Assembly (NCBI GenBank): GCA_012519465.1
Contig: JAAYQD010000368.1
Location: forward strand, 1-15,470
Source: Candidatus Cloacimonadota bacterium
GTDB lineage: Bacteria > Cloacimonadota > Cloacimonadia > Cloacimonadales > Cloacimonadaceae
Length of the DNA: 15,470 nt
Direction of reading: 5' to 3'
Below, in pieces: positions 8,009 to 15,413 of the stretch (position 1 is the stretch's first letter; every line of letters begins with the position of its first letter). Position numbers and translations under genes: made by a program. The notes under the pieces are model-generated. The model did no database searches. It was not told the DNA's origin and saw nothing but the letters and a program-made list of their open reading frames with translations.

Positions 8009-8596
8009 TTAGTACACAACACCCAGATTGATCATGATGGCATTGTTCTTAATATCAGACTGGCTGCCACCGGACTTTTCATAGATATTGCTCATACCAA
8101 TGCTATAGCGTGCTCCAAACAGGAAGTTGTTATAAATTATATCTGCACCCCAGCCCACGCCAAAGTCAAAATCGTTCATGTTCTTAATATCAGATGTGGT
8201 CTCTACTCCTGCTACTTTGGCAGTTCTTTTCCCAGACAGCATATAACGAAATTCGGGACCAGCGTAGGGCTGAACCAGGATATCGCCTGCTGACAAATTA
8301 AGCTTGAGCAGGATGGGCAATTCTGCATAATGCTGGGTTTGGCTCCATGTAACGCTGCCACTATCTTTTTTGGCACCTCTTTGGGTGTAAAGCAATTCAG
8401 GCTGCAGGGTAAGCATGGGATGCAGCTCATACATCATCATCAAGCCGCCGTGGAAGCCAAGCTTGGTTCCACCGGAAGCGTTTTTCCCATTATAACTGGA
8501 AAGGTTTACTCCTGCACGCAATCCATAACTGGATTCCGCAAAGGCTGCTCCAAATACGAGCAACACCAGTACGCTAATTAATGCAAGTTTCTTCAT
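8009..8596 (-). CDS. PorT-like outer-membrane beta-barrel protein
   Basis: A small exported outer-membrane protein of 195 residues. The signal peptide MKKLALISVLVLLVFGAAFA ends in the AFA cleavage motif before ESSYG. The mature part is alternating, aromatic-rich amphipathic strands (GLRAGVNLS, LGFHGGLMMMYEL, LTLQPELLYTQRG, YAELPILLKLNL, VQPYAGPEFRYML, FDFGVGWGADI, FLFGARYSIGM) and ends in Y after strand-like NLGVVY, as expected for insertion by the BAM machinery. LQPELLYTQRG and the ELP..LK strand are hallmarks of the PorT/OMP beta-barrel family. I place the start at 8596: the ATG four codons upstream (8608) overlaps the GGAG that sits six bases before 8596, the ideal ribosome-site spacing. 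Function beyond an eight-stranded-type barrel is unknown. It is monocistronic, with its own promoter and terminator. Confidence 0.88.
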   Translation of the reverse strand: MKKLALISVLVLLVFGAAFAESSYGLRAGVNLSSYNGKNASGGTKLGFHGGLMMMYELHPMLTLQPELLYTQRGAKKDSGSVTWSQTQHYAELPILLKLNLSAGDILVQPYAGPEFRYMLSGKRTAKVAGVETTSDIKNMNDFDFGVGWGADIIYNNFLFGARYSIGMSNIYEKSGGSQSDIKNNAIMINLGVVY

Positions 8597-8640
8597 TTTG
8601 TTCTCCATTTCTATGTTTAGTGTGTAATGAATTTGCTAAT

Positions 8641-8668
8641 AGTATAAGCAAGAAAAGAAAAAAGCCAA
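8641..8668 (-). promoter_or_regulatory. Putative sigma70-type promoter for the beta-barrel gene
   Basis: On the - strand, TTGGCT (8663-8668) and TATACT (8641-8646) are separated by 16 bases, followed by about 40 bases of AT-rich leader to the start at 8596. The -10 box is good (5 of 6) and the -35 moderate (4 of 6). The match is by eye only. Confidence 0.5.
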
Positions 8669-8751
8669 AACATTTGTGAATAATGCTATCCAATATCCTG
8701 AAATTCCTCATAAATAATGCTTAACCTATAAAGATATGTATCCGCAAAACA

Positions 8752-8787
8752 ATACGGAGCAGCGCCTTGTTCTTCGCTACTCCGTAT
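8752..8787 (-). terminator. Intrinsic terminator after the GAPDH-like gene
   Basis: Left arm ATACGGAGCAGCG (8752-8764) and right arm CGCTACTCCGTAT (8775-8787) form a 13-bp stem with one mismatch around a 10-base loop. Read on the - strand the stem is followed by TTGTTTTG, and it lies 36 bases past the stop of the GAPDH-like gene (8824). It separates this two-gene unit from the beta-barrel gene. Confidence 0.7.
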
Positions 8788-8823
8788 CTTCAAGTATCAG
8801 GTGTATTATATCGCTGGCACTTC

Positions 8824-10074
8824 TTAGAAGCTGTTTTCCTCGATATGAATAGCCAGTTTGGACAGGGAATACACGTAGGAGCCCAGTTCGTTATCATACC
8901 AACCAAAGATCTTGGCATGCGTCACGGGCATTTCCACCTTTTTATCAATGGGCAAACCCTGGGCTTTCAAGTATTGCTCCGGAATGGCGATCAATCCTGT
9001 ACGGGTGTGGGTTTCATGGGCTTCAATGGTCACAGATGCCATGCTGCCAATCATATCCGCACTCACGTTCTGCCTTTCGCTGAATATCAACAGGTCTTTT
9101 TGTGGTCCATTTGCCGCCTGCTGATAGAGGTCGTTGATCAGCTTGCGGGTAACCACAGGCTCTCCCAGGGGGTCCAATTCCGTATGGAAGGTGACGTTGA
9201 GATTGATCAGGGAGACCGTATTGGTGGGGATACGCACGCTATCCGCCATAAAGCCGATATCTTTCACCTGGGGCATCACCAGTTCCAATGCCTTGGCAGC
9301 ACCGGTGGTGGAAAGAATGATATTGTTGAACACGCTGCGGCTTTTGCGCAGGTCTGAAGCACCCGCCTTGGGAACGTTATCCAGGATGGATTGAGTGTTT
9401 GTGGAGGCATGGATGGTGCTCATGGATGCGGTCATGATCCTGGAGGTGGCGGCATTATCCAAGAGTGGTTTGATCATGTGTGCCAAACCGGTTGTGGTGC
9501 AGGAGGCTGCGGAAATGATATGGTGTTGACGTGCATCATATTCCAGATGGTTGATGCCATAAATCATGGTTTTGCTGTCTTCCGGTGCGCCGGAACCGCT
9601 CTTGATCTTGAAAGGTGCGCTGCATAAAACCTTGAGGGCTCCGGCATCCAGGTGACCACGCACGCAGGGCTTGCCGGAATCTGAGGTGAGGGTGGGATCC
9701 AAAAATTGCCCTGTGCAATCCACCACCAGCTTCACGCCTTCATTCAACCAATTGATATCCTTGGGGTTACGCGCTTCCCTTAGCACTTTTACGGGGATGC
9801 CATCGATTTCCAAGAGTGGCTTTGAGGGATCGATGATTTTGATGGGAACCTTGGGGCCAACCATCCCGTTCATAAAGCGGTGAATGGAGCCATAACTGCT
9901 ATCCGTCTCAATCACCTGTATCAGGTCATCCAGGTTTTTGCCGATCTCGCGGCCACAATTGACCACGATGCCGTCAAAGTGTTTGAGGTGGATCTGATTC
10001 CAAAGAAGTAACTTCCCGATTCTGCCCAGGCTATTGATGCCCAGCAGTTTTTTGCTTCTGAGGCTGAGGTCCAT
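8824..10074 (-). CDS. Divergent, enlarged glyceraldehyde-3-phosphate dehydrogenase-like protein
   Basis: A GAPDH homologue of 416 residues, about 80 longer than the usual 335. The Rossmann start is GINSLGRIGK (12-21). The active-site segment is SAASCTTTGL (catalytic C192), where the usual form is SNASCTTNCL. H222 lies in STIHASTNTQ, phosphate-site elements are STTGAAKAL (255-263) and SVRIPTNTVS (R281), and the end keeps GWYDNELGSY (391-400). The catalytic Cys/His pair is therefore intact. The position that normally carries the NAD-selecting Asp after the second strand reads VVNCGREIG, so NADP use is possible. Extra residues lie around 60-90, 126-137 and 153-167. ATG at 10074 has AAGGAG six bases upstream. 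It follows the dikinase-like gene by 27 bases and is probably co-transcribed. It may act in glycolysis/gluconeogenesis or on a different aldehyde phosphate. Confidence 0.88.
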   Translation of the reverse strand: MDLSLRSKKLLGINSLGRIGKLLLWNQIHLKHFDGIVVNCGREIGKNLDDLIQVIETDSSYGSIHRFMNGMVGPKVPIKIIDPSKPLLEIDGIPVKVLREARNPKDINWLNEGVKLVVDCTGQFLDPTLTSDSGKPCVRGHLDAGALKVLCSAPFKIKSGSGAPEDSKTMIYGINHLEYDARQHHIISAASCTTTGLAHMIKPLLDNAATSRIMTASMSTIHASTNTQSILDNVPKAGASDLRKSRSVFNNIILSTTGAAKALELVMPQVKDIGFMADSVRIPTNTVSLINLNVTFHTELDPLGEPVVTRKLINDLYQQAANGPQKDLLIFSERQNVSADMIGSMASVTIEAHETHTRTGLIAIPEQYLKAQGLPIDKKVEMPVTHAKIFGWYDNELGSYVYSLSKLAIHIEENSF

Positions 10075-10101
10075 TTTTCTCTCCTTTGTCTTTTTTATTT
10101 A

Positions 10102-13100
10102 TTAGTAAATTTCATGCATGGTTTTCAGAGGCAAATGCCCCTCATAAATGGCTCCTGTAGAGGCGTCTATGGTGATGGAATCGCCTGCGCTCAGCTGGAT
10201 ATCACCAATGCGGCAGCGGGAATTGATCTCATCCACCACGAGGTCCCAGCAATTCACGATGCCAATCAATCCCAGCCGGGTGGCGGTCACCGCAGCGTGG
10301 GATGTCACTCCACCCCTGGAGGTGAGCAGCCCCTGGCATTCAAAGAGCAATACCATATCATCGGGCACGGTATCCGGCCGCACCAGAATGAGCGGATGCC
10401 CTTGCGCCTTGTATTCATCGATATCTTCGATATTGATCACGATCAGCCCATGTAGTGCCCCCTTGCCTATGCCGATGCCGCTGCCCAAGCGCGGGGCATC
10501 CAAAGCACTCTCTGCCAACACCATATAATCCGGCATCTTGCTGATGATCTGATTGCGCGTCTGCAAGAGGAATACCTGATCTTCCGCCGGACCCTCAAAG
10601 GTGAATTCTATCTCCTGATGCGGGAAATTGCGGTCTCGGATCAGCTGATTAGCCAAGCGCAACAGCCTATTGTACACACCGGGGAAACGCTCTTCCAAAG
10701 AGAGGTCCACGCTGCGCTCCTGATGCAAAGCCTGTGCCCTGGAAATGGGCAGGGTGTGCACCAAGCCTGCCACCACGTCTTCCCCCTGGCTGCAGATGGT
10801 GTAATCTCCATTCAGGCAAATGCCCGCTCCCTCGTGCCATTGCGCATGGGTGAAAAGCACTCCGGAGCCGGAATCAAGCGAGATATTACCCATCACCATC
10901 TTTTGGATGATCACCGCCGTGCCCCATTCATCGGAGATCTGCAATTTGCGGCGGTAAGCCTTTGCCAGATCGGCATTCCAGCTATCCAAAACGTGTGAGA
11001 TTGCCCGATAAAGCTGGCGGAAGGGATCTTGCTCCAGCTCGATGCCATAGATCGCCAACACTTCCTTATAATCCTGCGTCATTTGCTGCATCACATCCGG
11101 GGAAAACTGTGTCTTCAACTCCACCTGATACTTCTGTTTATAGCGCAGCATCACCTCGTCAAAGATATCTCTGGGAATGCCATACGCCATGCCCCAGCTT
11201 TGGATGAGGCGCCGATATGAATCCCAAGCCGTCCAGCTATAATTGCGCTGTTGGGAAAGCAGCAGGGTCACCTCATCGTTGAGCCCTATATTGAGGAAGG
11301 TATCCATCGCCCCGGGCAGGCTCATGGGCGCACCAGAGCGCACCGAGAGGAGCAGCGGCTTGGACGGATCTCCCAAAAAGTGCCTGGTATGCCTCTCCAT
11401 CCTGCCCAGATGGGTGCGCAAAAGCTCGTCAAATTCCTCTGATATATCTGGATGCGTATTGATTACATGGCGATTGCGGAAAAGCTCCGTGGTAATCACA
11501 AAGCCCGGAGGGATGGGATATTCAAAGTGCCACAGCCGTTTCAGGAAAAACGCCTTGGAGCCCAAAGCCACCTGATTGTCCAGATGTGTATGGCTGCTAT
11601 GCAGATGCACAAATAGTTTATCCGGGTCATAGGACATCAATTTGGCGATATCCTGAGGCTTAAACAGCCGCTTCATCCCCGCCAATGTCTCGATCAGATT
11701 GCTGATAAATACATCCAGCCCCTGCACCAAAAACGAACCCATCAACAGCTTGCGATAGATGCCTTCCGCCTCTATTTCAGAGGAAAGTCCACGGCTTTCA
11801 TCAGCACAGCGCCGCTTTAGCTCCGGATCATAAAACCTGAAGTAGTATTCATTTACAATCTCATTCACGCTGTCTTTCAACAGACGGAAGATATCCATGT
11901 ATTGCTCCAGACTGGCGTTCATGATATTGGTCACCGAATCCAGCATCTCCACCGTGGAGCTATAGGCAAAATTGGTGAGCATCTCCTGGCTCATAGCATA
12001 ATCGTAAAGCCCCAATATCTTCACGATACGGCGCAAATTCCTGCCGTTTATATAGCTGAGGTTTATCTGTTTGATGCTGTGCTCAAAGAGGCGCCGCACC
12101 ACGTTTTCTATCCTGAATACCATGCCCATCGCTTCCAGTTTGGGTTCGCGGTAGCTGCCATACATGGAGGGGATGCCCGCAGCGATGTGGCGTTTATAAA
12201 ATATATTGTCCCAACCCGTGCTGGGCATGGGGTTGAGGATGATGCTGTTTAATTTGCCTATATAACTGAGCAACTGGCGGATGGAGCTCTCATAATCCTT
12301 TCGCACCAGGCTGGTGCGCAAACGGTTTTGCTCCTTGGAATCAAAGAACTTGTAGCGCGCCAAAAACTTTACGATATCATAGGGATCCAGCTCGTATTTA
12401 TCCTTGAGCAGCAGATGGATATTACACAGCAGGCGCAGGCGTTTCAGATAAAAGCTCCCCTCTTCCTTGCCGTCAAAGGTGCGTTCCAGATTTTGCCAGG
12501 ATAGCGCCAAGAGCTGGCTGGCACTCAAGTTTTTCTCTGCCAAAAACGCATTAACCGCCTTATTTTGCTTGTGTTGCAGGTCATCCTTTTGCTCCAAATA
12601 CTGCCGCACATCCTCTGGAATCATATTATCCAGCTTGCCAATATCCAGATCAGTCCAATAATCCAAGATGGAGGCACACAGCTTGATATGGGTGTTGTTG
12701 CTCTCCGTATGCACCTGTTTGCGCAAGAAATGGATAAGCCTGTCATGGCGCTGGGAAAGCTCATCCACCTCTGTGCTCAAATCCCGAATTTCGCCTTCCG
12801 CCCCGATCTCGCTAAAGAAAACGGGGATCTGCCGCAGGAGGTGTCTCAACTGGATAAACACGCCCCTGATATCGGCGTTGAGCAGGTTGGAGACGTCCTT
12901 TTGAAAGAGGTCTTCATCGGAGATAAAGATGCCGCTCTTGGTCACATTGATCACCAGATAAGCCAGCAGGTCTTTGCCCAGATTGGGGTCCAGCTTGATC
13001 AGCTCCATCAGCATCCGGATGTGTTTGATATGGTTTTTATCCGTATCCAATTGCCAATCTTCGCGGATGCGCACCTCTCCCGGCGGAGTGAATTTCAGCT

Positions 13101-14127
13101 GGGTGAGCCTTTGCATAAAGTGTTTGCTATGCTCTGCGTTGCCTGCATTGATCACCGTCTTGCCTATGGAAAGCAGACAATCCAACACGATGGAAAGGTG
13201 GCTGTCGTGAAAGCTCTCCAAGGCGGCAAACACGGAATCGATGATATCCGGTATCTCCTCTGCCGGCATATCTTTATACAGGTTTATCATCTCGCGGTTG
13301 AGGTCCCAGAGCAGGTGATCCCGCAGGTCTTCCATGCCCTGCAGCTTTAGGAGGGCAAAGATATAATCCAAACGCCCCAGATTATCCTCTATCTGGCACA
13401 CGCTTTCCCGCAGCCTATTGGCGGTATCGCTAAAGGAGGGCAGCCGGGTAAAATCCTTGATGCTTTGCAGGCTTTTAATAGTCTCTTGCAAGCCTTCCCA
13501 ATAGGGCGCCAGGGGAAATCCATCCTCCCCCAAGAGGGGCAGATGCGTGCTTTGCTGTTGCCACAATAGAAAGCCATCATCAAATAGCTGCCTTAAAAAT
13601 GCCTGCGCCCGGTTTTGCAATTCATCCGCGGCGGGCAGCTTCAAAAAGCTCTTGCGCACGTGGCCATTGAGCCGGATATAATGTTGCGGATAGCTCTTGG
13701 CATCCTCTTCCAAGTGGTGCAGGATATCCAAAAGCAGCTGATGATCAGCCTCTGCAAAGCCACACAGGGTTGCCATAAATTCCAATACCTCGCCTATCAT
13801 CCTCAGATGCAGGGATGGTTCGCTGGCTTTTTCCCACACTTTTTGATAAGAGGCAAAGAGCGCACGCTGTGCCCTGGCGGTTTCTTCCAGTTGCATAAAG
13901 ACCCACATATCTCCCAAAATCCCCTTGCGCATCAGCCCCATCGCCAATTCGGGATTCATAAAAGGATGATATATTTCTTCAAGAAGCTCTTTGCAACGTT
14001 GATGAATGCCAAAATGAGAAGCACAGCTATCCAAGAGCCATAAGGCTTCATTATCCAGTTCTATACGGGCTTGTTTTGTCACTGCCAAATTGGCAGTTAG
14101 GGCTTTGGAATCTAAGGGTTGCACCAT
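10102..14127 (-). CDS. PPDK-type ATP-grasp and phosphohistidine protein with large unknown N-terminal region
   Basis: A 1341-residue protein. Residues 1 to about 840 are mostly helical, with a charged, possibly coiled segment around 430-545, and match no family I recognise. About 845-1192 is a pyruvate phosphate dikinase-type ATP-binding domain: LGSKAFFLKRL (K858), PPGFVITTE, LSVRSGAPMSLPGAMDT (about 926-942), WDSYRRLIQ, WGTAV, SQGEDVVAG, then QEIEFTF and LLQTRNQ near the end of the domain. About 1195-1335 is the swivel domain with LTSRGGVTSHAAV, its phospho-accepting histidine being H1277. The protein ends there: the C-terminal PEP/pyruvate barrel of PPDK and PEP synthase is absent. ATP-dependent phosphorylation of H1277 is therefore likely, but the final acceptor is unknown. 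No signal or membrane segments are seen. It leads a two-gene unit with the GAPDH-like gene and starts about 40 bases below a good promoter. Confidence 0.85.
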   Translation of the reverse strand: MVQPLDSKALTANLAVTKQARIELDNEALWLLDSCASHFGIHQRCKELLEEIYHPFMNPELAMGLMRKGILGDMWVFMQLEETARAQRALFASYQKVWEKASEPSLHLRMIGEVLEFMATLCGFAEADHQLLLDILHHLEEDAKSYPQHYIRLNGHVRKSFLKLPAADELQNRAQAFLRQLFDDGFLLWQQQSTHLPLLGEDGFPLAPYWEGLQETIKSLQSIKDFTRLPSFSDTANRLRESVCQIEDNLGRLDYIFALLKLQGMEDLRDHLLWDLNREMINLYKDMPAEEIPDIIDSVFAALESFHDSHLSIVLDCLLSIGKTVINAGNAEHSKHFMQRLTQLKFTPPGEVRIREDWQLDTDKNHIKHIRMLMELIKLDPNLGKDLLAYLVINVTKSGIFISDEDLFQKDVSNLLNADIRGVFIQLRHLLRQIPVFFSEIGAEGEIRDLSTEVDELSQRHDRLIHFLRKQVHTESNNTHIKLCASILDYWTDLDIGKLDNMIPEDVRQYLEQKDDLQHKQNKAVNAFLAEKNLSASQLLALSWQNLERTFDGKEEGSFYLKRLRLLCNIHLLLKDKYELDPYDIVKFLARYKFFDSKEQNRLRTSLVRKDYESSIRQLLSYIGKLNSIILNPMPSTGWDNIFYKRHIAAGIPSMYGSYREPKLEAMGMVFRIENVVRRLFEHSIKQINLSYINGRNLRRIVKILGLYDYAMSQEMLTNFAYSSTVEMLDSVTNIMNASLEQYMDIFRLLKDSVNEIVNEYYFRFYDPELKRRCADESRGLSSEIEAEGIYRKLLMGSFLVQGLDVFISNLIETLAGMKRLFKPQDIAKLMSYDPDKLFVHLHSSHTHLDNQVALGSKAFFLKRLWHFEYPIPPGFVITTELFRNRHVINTHPDISEEFDELLRTHLGRMERHTRHFLGDPSKPLLLSVRSGAPMSLPGAMDTFLNIGLNDEVTLLLSQQRNYSWTAWDSYRRLIQSWGMAYGIPRDIFDEVMLRYKQKYQVELKTQFSPDVMQQMTQDYKEVLAIYGIELEQDPFRQLYRAISHVLDSWNADLAKAYRRKLQISDEWGTAVIIQKMVMGNISLDSGSGVLFTHAQWHEGAGICLNGDYTICSQGEDVVAGLVHTLPISRAQALHQERSVDLSLEERFPGVYNRLLRLANQLIRDRNFPHQEIEFTFEGPAEDQVFLLQTRNQIISKMPDYMVLAESALDAPRLGSGIGIGKGALHGLIVINIEDIDEYKAQGHPLILVRPDTVPDDMVLLFECQGLLTSRGGVTSHAAVTATRLGLIGIVNCWDLVVDEINSRCRIGDIQLSAGDSITIDASTGAIYEGHLPLKTMHEIY

Positions 14128-14170
14128 AATCCTCTATTGCATTATGTTCAGACATTTACACAGCATCACC

Positions 14171-14199
14171 TTTTTATTTATGATGCCATTTTCTGTCAA
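14171..14199 (-). promoter_or_regulatory. Putative sigma70-type promoter for the dikinase-like gene
   Basis: On the - strand a perfect TTGACA (14194-14199) is followed after exactly 17 bases by TAAAAA (14171-14176), leaving a leader of roughly 40 bases to the ATG at 14127. The ribosome site before that ATG is AGAGG with short spacing. Confidence 0.6.
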
Positions 14200-14237
14200 G
14201 AGGCAAATTGGTTGAATTGAGCATATTTTGCTTGACA
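14194..14237. promoter_or_regulatory. Inverted repeat spanning divergent -35 boxes
   Basis: TGTCAAG (14194-14200) and CTTGACA (14231-14237) are perfect reverse complements, with partly matching CAAA and TTTTG further in. Each arm contains a TTGACA facing outwards: one is the -35 of the dikinase-like gene, the other points to the beta-helix gene. The + strand -10 at the right spacing (TTGGAT, 14255-14260) is weak. The arrangement could be a shared operator or simply two -35 boxes in mirror position. Confidence 0.4.
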
Positions 14238-14329
14238 AAAACCTGCGGTGGGCGTTGGATATGAATCAGCGTGGGCTGGCAACCCGAGGGTTTCCGCCAT
14301 GCGCCAGAAGCATTTTAAGGAGAGAAGCC

Positions 14330-15238
14330 ATGCGCAGAGCATTTTTGTGCTGTTTAACTTTGGTGGCAGTGCTGGCAGCAGTAATCCCTCTGGCTGCCGC
14401 AAAGCTAGGCGAAATGAACGTAGTAAACGTTACAAACGAACGGGAATTTTTGAAAGCTATCGGCTCAAACACGGTGATCAACTTGGAGGGTTTGGACGGC
14501 GGTTATTTGGTGTTTTCGGGAAAACAAACGCTGGGGATGCCTAAAAATGCACGCTGGGAAGAAGTTTTCGATGGATATCAACTGGTGGTCAGCAATGTGA
14601 ACAACCTTACCATCACCGGCAGAGCCGTGGGTTTGAGCGTGATTATGGCGGAACCGCGCTATGCCAACGTGATAAAATTTGAAAACTGCAAAGACATCCG
14701 CCTGGAAAACCTGAGCCTGGGACACACCGATGGTGGTTATTGCACTGGCGGGGTGGTGGAACTGGATCACTGCCAAGACTTTTCCATCTGGAATTGCGAG
14801 CTGTGGGGCTGTGGCATCGAAGGCATCACTGCCTGGGATAGCAGCGGCTTGACGTGTGAGCTAAGCTCCATAACAGATTGCACTTATAATGCCATGACGA
14901 TGGTGAGGGTGAGCGATGTGAACTTTGTAAACTGCGTGATTCGGAATAATATTGAATTCAACACTCTGAACTTCAGCGACTGCAAGGATGTAACCTTCAC
15001 TGACTGCGCCATCTTCGATAACGCCGCCTTCGGACAGTGGGACACCAGCTATCTCATCCATTCGAATAATTCAAGAATCAAATTCCAGGGATGTGCCATC
15101 TTTAAAAACAACGTGCATGAGGTGACCAACAACCCCAGAATGGTGCGCTTTGAAAACTGCGCCATTTTCCAAAACGAACACATGAGCTTTGAAGGCGATG
15201 AGCATGATGAACCGATGGACTGGGATTATGATTGGTGA
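14330..15238 (+). CDS. Secreted parallel beta-helix repeat protein
   Basis: A 302-residue exported protein of unknown role. The N-terminus (MRRAFLCCLTLVAVLAAVI, then PLAAA) is a signal peptide, cleaved near residue 24. From about residue 70 the sequence repeats a pattern of short strands ending in an aromatic/Asn-Cys turn: FENCKDIRLENL, LDHCQDFSIWNCEL, VSDVNFVNCVIRNN, FSDCKDVTFTDCAIFDN, IKFQGCAIFKNN, VRFENCAIFQNE. This is typical of right-handed parallel beta-helices of the NosD/pectate-lyase-like fold. No polysaccharide lyase or esterase active-site set is evident. The tail after residue about 287 is very acidic (EGDEHDEPMDWDYDW). The ATG at 14330 was chosen because AAGGAG lies seven bases upstream and the signal peptide starts there. 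The frame extends upstream to 14228, but those residues look non-coding. Monocistronic, with its own terminator. Confidence 0.85.
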   Translation: MRRAFLCCLTLVAVLAAVIPLAAAKLGEMNVVNVTNEREFLKAIGSNTVINLEGLDGGYLVFSGKQTLGMPKNARWEEVFDGYQLVVSNVNNLTITGRAVGLSVIMAEPRYANVIKFENCKDIRLENLSLGHTDGGYCTGGVVELDHCQDFSIWNCELWGCGIEGITAWDSSGLTCELSSITDCTYNAMTMVRVSDVNFVNCVIRNNIEFNTLNFSDCKDVTFTDCAIFDNAAFGQWDTSYLIHSNNSRIKFQGCAIFKNNVHEVTNNPRMVRFENCAIFQNEHMSFEGDEHDEPMDWDYDW

Positions 15239-15269
15239 ACCTCCAATAAACACAGTGTTTTAAGCGAGC

Positions 15270-15299
15270 GGGGATGGATGATTTTCGTCCCCCTTTTTG
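15270..15299 (+). terminator. Intrinsic terminator after the beta-helix gene
   Basis: GGGGA (15270-15274) pairs with TCCCC (15288-15292), and wobble pairs inside extend the stem to about nine base pairs. It is followed by CTTTTTGATTTTTG on the + strand, 31 bases past the stop. A small AAACAC/GTGTTT inverted repeat (15248-15260) lies in between. Confidence 0.75.
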
Positions 15300-15413
15300 A
15301 TTTTTGTCTTTGAGGCAAGGAAACCGGGCTTGGGCGGCGCTGAGCAAAAGCGGGCTTTTTTTGGGGCTGGAAGGCTAATGCACTTATAGGGTTTCAGGGT
15401 TCTTGCCTGTTAA

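Noticed and set aside
8767..9357. Open frame of 196 codons on the + strand
   Set aside because: Antisense to the GAPDH-like gene, and it begins within the terminator hairpin at 8752-8787.
12565..13350. Open frame of 261 codons on the + strand
   Set aside because: Antisense to the N-terminal region of the dikinase-like gene. The host frame is continuous from a promoter and ends in recognised domains, while this one has no recognisable motif.
14228..14329. N-terminal extension of the beta-helix protein by 34 residues
   Set aside because: It would put unrelated residues before a clear signal peptide, and a strong ribosome site decides for 14330.
15346..15362. Second terminator (AAAAG/CTTTT with T run)
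   Set aside because: The stem has only five weak pairs and there is no gene immediately before it other than one already terminated.
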